Positions 35,073-45,200 of a DNA stretch of 64,000 bases are shown here, piece by piece. The translations under genes and the position numbers were made by a program. The notes below the pieces were generated by a model. That model had not been told where the DNA came from and did no database searches. It saw only the letters and a list, made by a program, of their open reading frames with translations. The DNA comes from Bacteroidota bacterium (lineage in GTDB: Bacteria; Bacteroidota; Bacteroidia; 2-12-FULL-35-15): NCBI GenBank assembly GCA_023251805.1, contig JAHEYB010000003.1:46249-110248 (forward strand). Reading direction: 5' to 3'. Numbering within the stretch: position 1 is the first letter of the stretch; the number at the start of each line of letters is the position of its first letter.

Positions 35073-35626
35073 TTGTTCTTATCCATACATTCATTCGTAT
35101 TTTTTTCTACCACTTTTTTTAAACGCATGTGGTATACTTTTAACTGCTCTCCCGGCTTCTTCACATATCCTGAAATATCTTCATAACTGTGATTCTGGGC
35201 ACGCATTAACAAAAGCATCTTTTGCCAATCTTCTAATATCTCCAAAGCCTTTTGCAAACATTTCATAAGAGGGCTCAACTGCCCCACTTCTTCATTCTCT
35301 TTTCTATCACTGCTGATTTTTTCGTGCGTTTCCAACAGCTCTGTTGTAACTATGCCTTTCGCTTTTGTATCACGATAATGGTTACGGAGATAATTAATGA
35401 AAATTTTGAAAATAAAAGCAGTAAACTTGCCTTCATCTTCAAATTTGTAATTGTCCGCCACCTGCATCACTTTATAAAGTGTTTTGTAAACAAGTTCCCA
35501 AGAATCGTCTTCTTCCAGCTTCCACTTTGTTAGGGCATACCCATTTAATTTTTTCCCATAACTATTGTATAGCCAAGCAATCGCATCTGCATCTTTGTTC
35601 TTAAGTCCTTTGGCAGGTTCAAACAT
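35069..35626 (-). CDS. ECF-type RNA polymerase sigma factor
   Basis: 185 residues from the ATG at 35626; the track start at 35662 is a TTG inside the inverted repeat and would translate the repeat. Sigma region 2 is at ~12-80 (DADAIAWLYNSYGKKLNGYA, then FTAFIFKIFINYLRNHYRD), region 4 at ~115-170 (MKCLQKALEILEDWQKMLLL and YEDISGYV). It directs RNA polymerase to a specific promoter set. It is coupled by ATGA overlap to the SUMF1-like membrane protein. A long inverted repeat overlaps its likely promoter, suggesting tight control. Confidence 0.9.
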   Translation of the reverse strand: MFEPAKGLKNKDADAIAWLYNSYGKKLNGYALTKWKLEEDDSWELVYKTLYKVMQVADNYKFEDEGKFTAFIFKIFINYLRNHYRDTKAKGIVTTELLETHEKISSDRKENEEVGQLSPLMKCLQKALEILEDWQKMLLLMRAQNHSYEDISGYVKKPGEQLKVYHMRLKKVVEKNTNECMDKNK

Positions 35627-35627
35627 T

Positions 35628-35663
35628 TTTGTATGTCCATGTGTTTTTTCATGGACATACAAA
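35628..35663 (-). promoter_or_regulatory. 14-bp inverted repeat over the sigma-factor promoter
   Basis: TTTGTATGTCCATG and CATGGACATACAAA are perfect inverted copies around an 8-base spacer. The minus-strand -7 box TAAATTTG (35660-35667) overlaps the upstream arm and the repeat ends one base before the ATG. It may be an operator or an mRNA hairpin. Confidence 0.75.
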
Positions 35664-35738
35664 TTTACAAATTAATACCAGCCGATTGACCTCCGTCCGA
35701 GCAGAGCTGAAGAGCCTCCTTCTCAATAGCGAGATTAT

Positions 35739-37124
35739 TTAAAATTTCGCGCGAATTTTGCGTTTCGCACCATATTCCCTATTTAATTTGATGCTATAAC
35801 GAAATGTTTCTCTGTCCATGTTTTTCATATCATCAATTAACACTAAGTATTCTTTTAGCTTAGTATAATACTCTCTCAAGAATAAGTTTTCACCATTGCG
35901 TTTGAAATGATCATCCAAAATAACCATTGCCTCTTTCACTTTGCCTTTTGCATCTTCGTAATGCTCCGAGTTACTTGCTTCTAATGCCTCATCATATAAT
36001 TCAGAAGTAATTCCCAGCGCATAACCTTCACTGGCAGCATGATTGTAACCACCATTAAATTCAGCTTCATTCACTGCTGGTCGCATCTCCGATTTTCTGT
36101 TATCTGTAGATGCAAGCATGGGTTCTACATTACAGTTGGAATAGGTTAAATTAGATTCAATAGTCAATGGTGCTTTTAGTTTTCCCTTTGTTTTAAAACA
36201 GATAAGAACTGATTTTTGTTCAGTGGCAAAAAGGTCGTTAAAATTCAGTTCAAGTGTATTTCCTTTTACTACGCTGTTGAAGGCAAACGTTCTTTCGTAG
36301 CTCAACACATCGGAAGGGAATGTAATTTTCAATAGCGTGTTTTTTGCAATCACTTTCGACATTCCTTTCAATTCTTCATCAAAAACTGAAGGCAATTTTT
36401 CTGGTGAAGAAATAAAATAATACAAGCCACCGCCCTGAAGTGCAATCTTAGCCATCAAATTTTCGTTGTAATCGTTCCCTACTCCAAATGTGGAAATAGA
36501 AATATGATCCTCTTGAAAAAACTCTTTCGTAATGTTGCTCAATGCCTCCGGGTCGCTCAATCCAACATTTGCTAATCCATCCGATAATAATAAAACCCTA
36601 TTAATCATTTCTGCTCTAACCAATTTTTTTGTACTCTTCACCATTTCATAGCCCTTACGAATTCCCCCTTCAAGGTTGGTAGATGAACCTGATACAATTT
36701 TATCTACTTTTTTTAATAACTCATTTCTATCTTCCAAATGCTGAGGCTGAAGTAAAACATCTACATTGCTATCGTACAAAACAATTGATAAAATATCCTT
36801 ACTATCCATATTGTTAATGATATATTTAAGCGCCTCCTTCGAGTAAGCCAATTTATCTCCTTCCATAGAGCCACTGTGATCTAGCACAACAGAAATATTC
36901 AAAGGCACATGTTCTTTTTCTCCTGTTAGTGTTTTTTCCACTCCTTGCAAATGAACATAGTAATATACTTTGCCTTCTTTATCAGGCAAAAAATTATTCA
37001 CAGGCTCTGCGCGAAAGTAAAGTGAGCCATTTGCTGCTAAATCTCCATGGTGAACTGTTTGCGAATTAATTTTTGCTGTAAACACTATAAGTGTAAAGAG
37101 CAATAGGTTGATTTTTGTTTTCAT
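35739..37124 (-). CDS. Secreted VWA-domain protein
   Basis: 461 residues. Signal peptide at 1-21 (FTAKINSQ). VIT/VWA-type architecture: beta-rich N terminus at ~25-75, a VWA domain at ~80-260 with a complete MIDAS (VVLDHSGSMEGDK, then LLSDGLANVG), a beta-sandwich, and a helical C-terminal part at ~370-461. It should bind a divalent metal and a protein ligand outside the inner membrane. Downstream is the sigma factor (113 bases away), upstream a secreted unknown on the same strand only 8 bases away. Confidence 0.88.
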   Translation of the reverse strand: MKTKINLLLFTLIVFTAKINSQTVHHGDLAANGSLYFRAEPVNNFLPDKEGKVYYYVHLQGVEKTLTGEKEHVPLNISVVLDHSGSMEGDKLAYSKEALKYIINNMDSKDILSIVLYDSNVDVLLQPQHLEDRNELLKKVDKIVSGSSTNLEGGIRKGYEMVKSTKKLVRAEMINRVLLLSDGLANVGLSDPEALSNITKEFFQEDHISISTFGVGNDYNENLMAKIALQGGGLYYFISSPEKLPSVFDEELKGMSKVIAKNTLLKITFPSDVLSYERTFAFNSVVKGNTLELNFNDLFATEQKSVLICFKTKGKLKAPLTIESNLTYSNCNVEPMLASTDNRKSEMRPAVNEAEFNGGYNHAASEGYALGITSELYDEALEASNSEHYEDAKGKVKEAMVILDDHFKRNGENLFLREYYTKLKEYLVLIDDMKNMDRETFRYSIKLNREYGAKRKIRAKF

Positions 37125-37132
37125 AGCTATTT

Positions 37133-37945
37133 TTATTTAGGTTGTTTATTTAATTGATCTTTGATTTCTTTTTGTTTTTGCTCTAATTGTTTCTTCTTTT
37201 CGTCAGCATTTTTAGAATCCACTTCCTTTTCAACACTAATTGTGGGTAACTTAAAATGAAAAGCCAAACTCACATTCACGCCATAACTGACGGTATTGAT
37301 ATGGGTTGCGCTTTCTTTGAAATAACCGCTACCCAACCCCACAAAAGGGTCTATCGAAATTTTTATTTGTTTTGACGCAAGGAAAAATTGATTAGAAATG
37401 CTGAATAAAAGAGAATGCTGAAAATGTTGCTCATTCATTTCATAAGTATTGGCAAAAGAACTTAATTCAGCTCCGCCCAAGGTGTTAATGTTTATCGAAC
37501 GATAACCTTCGTAACAAGGAACATAAAAAAGTTTGAACGAGTGATTACTTTTATTTGAACGATTGCATGACCGATAATATGCTCTTGGAATAGTAAGCGA
37601 ATACGAAATAGGAAAACACCAATAAGAAATTGTTCCATCCACCTGCGCTATACCAAACTGGTTTGTTTCAGAAAAAACACCTTGCGTTTCTTTTTGGAAA
37701 GAAATAGTATTCAAACCCATTCCTAAACCAAAACTTGCATTGCGACCATTAGCAATTTGAAAAGTAAGACCTGTGCCTTTTCCTTCCGTACGAATAATTT
37801 TTTCTGTTAATCCGTTTATAACAATCGTGCGAGGGTCGGATTTAATTCCAAAAATGGAAGCTTCAATGTTGATATAATTTTTTTGTGAGAATACAGAACA
37901 AGTAATCAGTAGTAAAAAAAACAATATTGAATGTTTGTGTATCAT
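37133..37945 (-). CDS. Secreted, barrel-like protein of unknown function
   Basis: 270 residues from the ATG at 37945, which opens a signal peptide (SILFFLLLITCSVFSQ); the track start at 37987 adds an unlikely N terminus. Alternating Gly/aromatic strands (GLGMGLNTISF, VSYGVNVSLAFHFKL) suggest an eight-strand outer-membrane barrel. It ends in a charged helix (KKKQLEQKQKEIKDQLNKQ). Eight bases separate it from the VWA gene, so they likely form one operon. Confidence 0.75.
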   Translation of the reverse strand: MIHKHSILFFLLLITCSVFSQKNYINIEASIFGIKSDPRTIVINGLTEKIIRTEGKGTGLTFQIANGRNASFGLGMGLNTISFQKETQGVFSETNQFGIAQVDGTISYWCFPISYSLTIPRAYYRSCNRSNKSNHSFKLFYVPCYEGYRSININTLGGAELSSFANTYEMNEQHFQHSLLFSISNQFFLASKQIKISIDPFVGLGSGYFKESATHINTVSYGVNVSLAFHFKLPTISVEKEVDSKNADEKKKQLEQKQKEIKDQLNKQPK

Positions 37946-38212
37946 GTTAAATTGATTTGTTTCTACTACAACACAAACAGGTAACAAATTAATGTAAAAT
38001 ATTGATAATCAATAAGTAAACGAAACAATCTTGTTTCCACTTTTTCATCTATTAATCATACAATACTTCAACATCCTCACAATATTCTTGCAACTCTGAA
38101 GTTAATCTACTATCGTCCCCTCCTTTTTTGACAAATTATTTTCTTTATGGAATTTGGCCTACTCCAACATCTATCTAAAAGATATTCGTCAAACAAAACA
38201 AAAAACCAAATC

Positions 38213-40150
38213 ATGTTAAAAAACACATTCATCTCAGCGATACTAGCAGGCATTATTTGCATTGCACTTGTATCAGCCCTACCTGCGGGTAGTGGTGATT
38301 GCTCCATTTATGGAAAGGCAATCGACAAATCAACTAACAAAATCATTCCTTATGCCAGTTTGGTTTTGTACGATAAAACTAATTCACCAATAGCAACTAC
38401 AATTACCGATGCAAATGGCGACTACTGCTTTAAGAACATCAAAAACGGAACCTATCAGCTTAGCATCTATCACAAAGATTTTACAAAAAATAAAATCAAT
38501 AACATCAGTGTTTCCGAAAAATCTCACCCTCAAGTTGACTTCAACTTATTTTCTAACAAAGCACCATTAGCCACAAACGATTCTCTAGTAATCGAAAAAA
38601 TACCGCCTCCTCCAGCAGCTTGTGAAATGATGATATCAAGCAATAAAAATATTTCCTATTGCTTAAAAGTAGGCACTTCGGCTTCGTATGGATGGTCGAG
38701 TGCTGACGGACTTTCTCGTCAAGAATTCAATACCGAAGAATACGACAAAATAAACGACAATGAATTTAAAGAAGCTTCCAAAAATCCTTTATCTACTTTT
38801 AGTATCGATGTTGACAGAGCATCTTACAGTAACGTTCGCAGATTTGTTACTCAAGGAAGTTTGCCTCCAGCTGATGCCGTTCGAGTGGAAGAACTAATAA
38901 ACTATTTCAGTTACGATTATCCTCAACCAAAAGGAAATGCTCCTTTTTCTATCACTACAGAATATACTGATTGCCCTTGGAATAAATCTCACCAATTAAT
39001 TCATGTTGGTTTACAAGGAAAAGAAATTGCATTAACAAATATGCCTGCAAACAACCTAGTTTTTTTAGTGGATGTTTCGGGTTCTATGCAATCACCTGAT
39101 AAACTTCCATTGCTACAAGCTGGTTTGCGTTTATTGGTTGATCAAATGCGACCACAAGACCAAGTTTCATTGGTTGTTTATGCAGGTGCAGCAGGAACCG
39201 TTTTGGAACCAACTTTAGGAACCGAAAAAGATAAAATTATTGCCGCATTGGACAAATTAGAAGCTGGTGGCAGCACTGCAGGTGGCGAAGGAATTGAATT
39301 GGCATACAAACAAGCAAAAGAACATTTTTTGAAAAATGGAAACAACCGTGTAATACTTGCAACCGATGGCGATTTTAATGTGGGAGTTAGTAGCAATGGC
39401 GAACTGGTAACCCTGATTGAGAAAAAACGTGAGCAAGGAATTTTCTTGACTGTTTTAGGTTTTGGCACTGGAAATTACAAAGATTCAAAAATGGAACAAT
39501 TGGCTGATAAAGGAAACGGAAATTATGCTTACATCGATGACCTCTTAGAAGCAAAAAAAGTATTGGTCAAAGAAATGGGCGGAACATTATTGACCATTGC
39601 TAAAGATGTAAAAATTCAAGTGGAATTTAATCCGGCAAAAATAAAAGGATATCGATTGGTTGGTTATGAAAACAGAGTATTAGCCAACGAAGATTTTAAT
39701 AATGATAAAAAAGATGCGGGCGAATTGGGTTCCGGACACACCGTTACGGCCATCTATGAAATTATTCCAATTGGTTCCACCGAAACTATCTCTTCGGTTG
39801 ACCCATTAAAATATCAAACAACTCCAAAAGGAGTAACCGGTTCTTTCGGTGATGAATTAATGACTGTGAAATTCCGTTACAAAGAAACAAAAGATACCAC
39901 ATCTAAATTAATTGTTCATGTGGTGCTGGATAAAAAAACACCCATAGCAACTGCATCCGAAAATTGTAAATTTTCCATTTCAGTGGCAGAATACGGAATG
40001 ATTTTGAGAGATTCAAAATTTAAAGGCCAAGCCAACTACAAAGATGTAATGGCCTTAGCAAAAGAATCGAAAGGAAAAGATGATGAAGGCTACAGAGCAG
40101 AATTTATCAGATTGGTGGAAATGACTGAATTGCTAAAGAAGCAAAAATAA
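38213..40150 (+). CDS. YfbK-like VWA protein with carboxypeptidase-regulatory domain
   Basis: 645 residues from the ATG at 38213; the track start at 38147 precedes a natural signal peptide (TFISAILAGIICIALVSA). A carboxypeptidase-regulatory-like domain lies at ~30-105. It is followed by the VWA-associated N-terminal region (FSIDVDRASYSNVRRFV and VRVEELINYFSYDYP), a VWA domain with MIDAS FLVDVSGSMQSPDK, and a C-terminal DUF3520-type region (YGMILRDSKFKGQANY). E. coli YfbK has the same order. The sequence LPAGSG right after the signal peptide resembles the translated R2 repeat but is only a partial match. It diverges from the minus-strand VWA operon. Confidence 0.9.
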   Translation: MLKNTFISAILAGIICIALVSALPAGSGDCSIYGKAIDKSTNKIIPYASLVLYDKTNSPIATTITDANGDYCFKNIKNGTYQLSIYHKDFTKNKINNISVSEKSHPQVDFNLFSNKAPLATNDSLVIEKIPPPPAACEMMISSNKNISYCLKVGTSASYGWSSADGLSRQEFNTEEYDKINDNEFKEASKNPLSTFSIDVDRASYSNVRRFVTQGSLPPADAVRVEELINYFSYDYPQPKGNAPFSITTEYTDCPWNKSHQLIHVGLQGKEIALTNMPANNLVFLVDVSGSMQSPDKLPLLQAGLRLLVDQMRPQDQVSLVVYAGAAGTVLEPTLGTEKDKIIAALDKLEAGGSTAGGEGIELAYKQAKEHFLKNGNNRVILATDGDFNVGVSSNGELVTLIEKKREQGIFLTVLGFGTGNYKDSKMEQLADKGNGNYAYIDDLLEAKKVLVKEMGGTLLTIAKDVKIQVEFNPAKIKGYRLVGYENRVLANEDFNNDKKDAGELGSGHTVTAIYEIIPIGSTETISSVDPLKYQTTPKGVTGSFGDELMTVKFRYKETKDTTSKLIVHVVLDKKTPIATASENCKFSISVAEYGMILRDSKFKGQANYKDVMALAKESKGKDDEGYRAEFIRLVEMTELLKKQK

Positions 40151-40151
40151 T

Positions 40152-40200
40152 TTTATCGTTACATCCTTTGTACTAATGCTACAAAGGATGTAACGATAAA
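40152..40200. repeat. Perfect 21-bp inverted repeat, possible terminator
   Basis: TTTATCGTTACATCCTTTGTA and its exact reverse complement are separated by 7 bases, starting two bases after the YfbK-like stop. No long T-run follows, though the stem itself ends in AAA/TTT. It is unlike the short terminators elsewhere in the window. Confidence 0.85.
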
Positions 40201-40309
40201 TTATTACTTTGTTATTTTCTTAGTAGAAACGAGACTCAGCTTAACAATATTTCAATCAATCATTTTCCCTAAATAATACTACCTTTACACTCTATTTAAA
40301 ACAAATACA

Positions 40310-41638
40310 GTGGAATTCGAACAACTGAACCTCGACAAACCTTTACTTAATGCCTTAACAGATTTAGGATATGTACAGCCTACACCTATCCAGGAAAAAG
40401 CATTTTCATTAATTATGTCGGGGCAAGATTTAGTGGGCATTGCACAAACTGGTACAGGAAAAACCTTCGCCTACCTCTTACCTATTTTACGTCAATTAAA
40501 ATATTCAGAACAAAAACATCCACGTGTACTTATTATTGTCCCAACACGCGAGTTGGTTTTACAAATCGTGAAAGAAATTGAAAAATTAACTACTTATAAA
40601 AGTATTCGCTTTTTAGCTGTATATGGTGGGACAAATATCGCCACCCAAAAACAATTGGTTTACAATGGTTCAGATATTATTGTAGCAACTCCAGGTCGTT
40701 TGGTAGATTTAGCCTTGACAGGAATCTTGCGTTTGAAAGATATCAAACAATTGGTTATAGATGAAGTCGACCAACTCCTGAGTTTAGGTTTTCGTCAACC
40801 ACTCTTAGCTTTTTTGGAAAGCTTGCCCGACAAACGCCAAAATTTATTGTTTTCAGCAACCATGAACGAGGAAATTGAAACACTCATTGGCAAATACTTT
40901 TTCGAGCCGAAGAAAATTGAAGTCGCACCACATGGAACACCATTGGAACAGATTATCCAGCTATGTTACCACGTTCCCAACTTCAATACAAAAGTGAATT
41001 TATTAGATTATCTTTTAAGAACAGATGGGGAATTAAGTAAAGTATTGGTATTCGTTTCCACAAAAAAAATGGCAGACGATTTATTTGATGACCTGAAAAA
41101 TAAATTCACAGATGACGTGGCAGTGATTCATTCCAACTTATCACAGTCAAGCCGAATAAATGCACTAAAACAATTTCACGAAGGAACAAAACGCGTATTA
41201 ATTGCAACCGATATTTTAGCAAGAGGTTTGGATATTTCAGATGTATCGCACGTTGTAAATTTTGACACACCGGAAACTCCTGAAGATTATATACATCGAA
41301 TCGGAAGAACGGGTCGCGCCAACAAAATTGGAACAGCTATTACCTTCATTAATGAAGCGGAGCAAGAGTATCAAGTAGAGATTGAGCGTGTAATGAACAA
41401 AGCTATTCCCTATGAAGCAATGCCAACGGATGTGGCCATTTCTAAAATGCTTACGGATGATGAGATGCCTAAGATGGTAGACAAAATCAAGCAGAAAAAA
41501 GGAAAAGACAAACATGTTCCCGGACCCGCTTTCCACGAAAAGAAAGAGAAAAATAAGAAAGTAAACCTTGGTGGCCCTGCACAGAAAGAAAAACTCAAAG
41601 GAAAAGACGCGAAGATTCGTACCTACAGACGAAACTAA
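40310..41638 (+). CDS. RhlE-type DEAD-box RNA helicase
   Basis: 442 residues from a GTG start; no ATG is available upstream in frame and the reading begins EFEQLNLDKPLLNAL as in RhlE homologues. Q motif YVQPTPIQEKAF, Walker A AQTGTGKT, box II DEVD, SAT, and motif VI HRIGRTGR are present. The C-terminal ~75 residues are rich in Lys and Gly (KKEKNKKVNLGGPAQKEK), a typical RNA-binding tail. A TACCTTTA (40280-40287) may be the -7 box. It is the second DEAD-box helicase in the window and is a closer match to RhlE than the one at 19015. Confidence 0.93.
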   Translation: MEFEQLNLDKPLLNALTDLGYVQPTPIQEKAFSLIMSGQDLVGIAQTGTGKTFAYLLPILRQLKYSEQKHPRVLIIVPTRELVLQIVKEIEKLTTYKSIRFLAVYGGTNIATQKQLVYNGSDIIVATPGRLVDLALTGILRLKDIKQLVIDEVDQLLSLGFRQPLLAFLESLPDKRQNLLFSATMNEEIETLIGKYFFEPKKIEVAPHGTPLEQIIQLCYHVPNFNTKVNLLDYLLRTDGELSKVLVFVSTKKMADDLFDDLKNKFTDDVAVIHSNLSQSSRINALKQFHEGTKRVLIATDILARGLDISDVSHVVNFDTPETPEDYIHRIGRTGRANKIGTAITFINEAEQEYQVEIERVMNKAIPYEAMPTDVAISKMLTDDEMPKMVDKIKQKKGKDKHVPGPAFHEKKEKNKKVNLGGPAQKEKLKGKDAKIRTYRRN

Positions 41639-41640
41639 TT

Positions 41641-41832
41641 ATTGGAACGCAGATTCTCATGATTTTTATGATAAGGTGGGATTTTATCGCCTGTGGCGAT
41701 TCTGATTAAAATGGACTTATTCAGATAAAAAATAAAATCAGTTCGCTTTAGCGAACAAACTTTTTCCTTTTTTATATCAACAGTAAAAAAATCAATTTTT
41801 TTCATGAAAATCATGATAATCTGCGTTCCAAT
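41641..41832. repeat. 192-bp element bounded by 26-bp inverted repeats
   Basis: The left arm begins ATTGGAACGCAGATTCTCAT and the right arm is its inverse with one mismatch over 26 bases. The interior is AT-rich, non-coding and includes TTCGCTTTAGCGAA. It fills the gap between the RhlE and VF530 genes. Confidence 0.8.
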
Positions 41833-41863
41833 TGCAAAAGTTAATTAGAAACAGAAATACAAT

Positions 41864-42082
41864 ATGTCAGAGTCCAACAAAGACCCACTCCACGGAAAAA
41901 CCTTAGAAATGATACTCAATCAGTTGGTCGCATATTATGGTTGGGAGAATTTGGCCTTCCATATTGATATCAATTGTTTCAAAAAAGACCCTAGCGTCAA
42001 ATCCAGCTTAAAATTCCTGAGAGCCACTCCATGGGCTCGTAAAAAAGTGGAAGATTTATACATTTCTATCCTAGAAAATTAA
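41864..42082 (+). CDS. VF530 (DUF2132) family DNA-binding protein
   Basis: 72 residues. DPLHGKTLEMILNQLVAYYG, WENLAFHIDINCF, DPSVKSSLKFLRATPWARKK: near full-length match to the VF530 family, whose founding Vibrio member has a helical, DNA-binding structure. The cellular role is unknown. Confidence 0.93.
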   Translation: MSESNKDPLHGKTLEMILNQLVAYYGWENLAFHIDINCFKKDPSVKSSLKFLRATPWARKKVEDLYISILEN

Positions 42083-42093
42083 TTACGCAGCCG

Positions 42094-42132
42094 CCCCCTC
42101 TCCTTGAACAAGGCGAGGGGCTGGGGTTGAGG
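42094..42132. repeat. Palindromic repeat, family R1
   Basis: CCCCCTCTCCTTGAACAAGG, then CGAGGGGCTGGGGTTGAGG. It is the long form with the GGGGTTGAGG tail that also appears in the rlmD copy. Confidence 0.75.
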
Positions 42133-42248
42133 TCAATGGGCATACATTTATCATTTATAATCCCTCATTTATAATTATTTTAAGTTTCCTTATGGAAATT
42201 TAAAATGAGCAGCATCTTATCGGCTAAAGAACCTAAAAATCAACCGCC

Positions 42249-45200
42249 ATGAGAAGCAAAAAAATCAGTAGAATTGTGCCAATAGCAGGATTAAGTCTTG
42301 CAATGATGGCAATGGTAGCTTGGATTGTTCCAAGCAATTACTACCAATTAGCGATGGATAATGAAATTATCAAATCCATAAAAAGTAAACTAAGCGCTTA
42401 TCAAGAACAAATGCCTGAAGACAGGATTTATGTTCAATTTGATAAGCCTTTTTATGAGCCGGGTGACAATATCTGGTTCTCCACATTTATCAGAGATGGA
42501 AAATCTTTGAAAGCTTCCACAAAAAGTGACATCGTTCACATCGAATTCTTAAATCCGAAAGGAACAATCGAAAAAAGTATTAATGTAATTGCAAAAAATG
42601 GTGTCGCAGCCGGGGATTTTGCTTTGGATGCCGAAGCCTTGGGTGGAATGTATAAAGTTCGCGCTTATACTAATTGGATGAAAAACCTGCCTGCCGGACA
42701 GGCAGGCGAAGGAAACGAATATTACTTCGAAAAAGATATTCAAGTCCAGGACTTAGTTCTTCCAAATTTAAAAATGAAACTGGATTTTGAAAAAAAAGCT
42801 TTTGGGGCAGGTGATGAAGTAGTTGCGAAATTAGAATTGAATACAAACGAAAATAAACCACTTAGTAATTATAAAATAAATTTTGTTGCTAACCTTGACG
42901 GACAACAATTTATTAGCAAAGCAGATATAACAGATGAAAACGGAATTAAATATGTAAAATTTAATTTGCCGAAAGAATTAAAAACCAACGATGGTTTATT
43001 GAATGTAATGATCGAGTATAATGGTCTTACCGAAAGCATCTCCCGCTCCATTCCAATCTTATTAAATAAAGTGCAGTTTACAATGTTCCCAGAAGGAGGC
43101 GATTTAGTTGCTGGATTAGAAAGTAATGTGGCATTTCGTGCTTTGAATGAATTTGACAAACCTGCTGATGTGGAAGGAATAATATTAAACGAAGAAGGAA
43201 AACAAGTCGCAACTTTAGCTAGTTACCATATGGGAATGGGCTCATTTAAATTTACTCCTGCTGCTAACGAAAAATATTCAGTAAAAATCACAAAACCAGA
43301 AGGTATTGCTGAAACATTTGTGTTGCCACAAACATTATCTCGCGGTTACGTGATGAATATTGATAATTCAAAAGCAGGAGAGCTCTCTGCAATTATTCAC
43401 TCAACAGAAACAGAAGAATTATCATTGGTAGCACAAGTGCGTGGTAAAATGTATTATTCAACCGTGCTAGATGCAAAAAAAGGAATCAACAAAATTGTAT
43501 TCCCAACATCCAACTTCCCTATTGGAGTTACACAAGTTACTTTGTTCGATTCTAAAGGTGTTCCTCGTTCTGAGCGCTTAGCTTTTGTCAACATGGATAA
43601 GCATTTAAATATTGCTATTGAAACAGATAAAGACAAATATCTTCCAAGAGAAAAAGTAAAAATGACCGTTACGGTAAAAGATGAACGAGGCATTCCAATG
43701 CCTGCCAATCTTGCTTTATCAGTTGTAAATGATCAATTGATTTCTTTTGCAGATGATAAATCAGGAAATATTTTATCGCAATTACTTTTGCAACAAGATG
43801 TAAAAGGAAAAATTGAAGAGCCATCTTTTTATTTCAATGCTAAAGAAGAAAAAGCAGATAAAGCGTTGGATTACTTATTAATGACAGCAGGATGGAGAAG
43901 ATTCTCTTGGGAAAAATTAATGAATGACAATTTACCTGCTCTGGCTTTCCAAGGTGAAAAAGCAGTTGTTGCTGGAACAGTATTAGATGCTAGCACAGGA
44001 AAAGCAATCACCAATGCAAAAATTAAAATAAATGGTGGAGCAGAATATGAAACAGACGACAATGGAAAATTCATTTTCAATAAATTGGATTTAACTACTC
44101 CTGTTACATTAACTTATTCTGCTTGGGGATATGCAGCGCAGGCACAATACATTCAAAATTACCAACAAGGGATGACAATGTACTTGTACGATAACAACTA
44201 TTACAATCGCTATTACAATATTCCTAGTGCAAGTTCAAATGCATCAAGAGCAGATGTGGATGATTTGATGGCGATACCTGAAGATGCGCCAATGGGTGGC
44301 GGAGAAGGAAAAATGGCGAGAAATGAAAGAGCGCCCCTAAAACATGCTGATGCTAGGGGAAATAAAAAAACTCCTTTAGGACAAAAAGCAGGTAAACCGG
44401 GAGATGGAAAAGCACCAATGAAAGAAGTAGCAGTAAATGGTCAAAACATTGTTTTATTAGCTGAGGTTGCAAAACTTGCTGTTGACAAATCCGAAAAGAA
44501 AGTAGACAGAGACCAGAAGATGGATGTTAAATCAAAAGATGCTCGCCTAGAAAAATTCAGAAAGGTAGAAGAAATGGAACTGGACGAAGAGCAAGCAAAC
44601 ATCAACCAGCAACAATTAATGGTATATTACCGTGCACGTGAATTTGCTGCTCCAGTTTATAACAAACAAGAAACAGTAGAAACCAGAACTGATTTTAGAA
44701 ATACCATTTATTGGAATCCAAATGTGGAAGTAGACAAAACAGGAACAAAAACAGTTGAGTTTTATGCTTCAGATGACATTACTTCTTTCCGCACAACTGC
44801 TGAGGGAATCGCAACAGATGGCACAGTTGGAAGAGCAGAAAAAAACTTCTTCACGCAATTGCCTTTCGCTATGACAACCAAAATTCCAGTTGAAGTGGCT
44901 ACAGAAGACAATGTATCAATTCCATTAACCTTAAAAAACAATACCGACAAACCATTGGGAGGTGCATTAACTATCACTTCTCCTGATGGATTAAAATCGC
45001 TTGTCGAAATCCCAACTGCTCAAATCATTATGCCAGGAAAAGCAAAAACTATTTATCTAGATTATAAAGTGCTGGATAAAATTGGTTATGGTGAATTCAC
45101 AATTGCATTCCGTGCTTGTGGTTTAGGAGATGCATTCACACAAAAAATAAAAATTGCTCCAAAAGGATTCCCGGTAACAGCATCCTTCTCAGGACAAGAC

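Noticed and set aside
38280-38300. LPAGSG in the YfbK-like protein as another R2 insertion
   Set aside because: Only a 5-bp stem (CTACC/GGTAG) and a partial match; too weak to claim.
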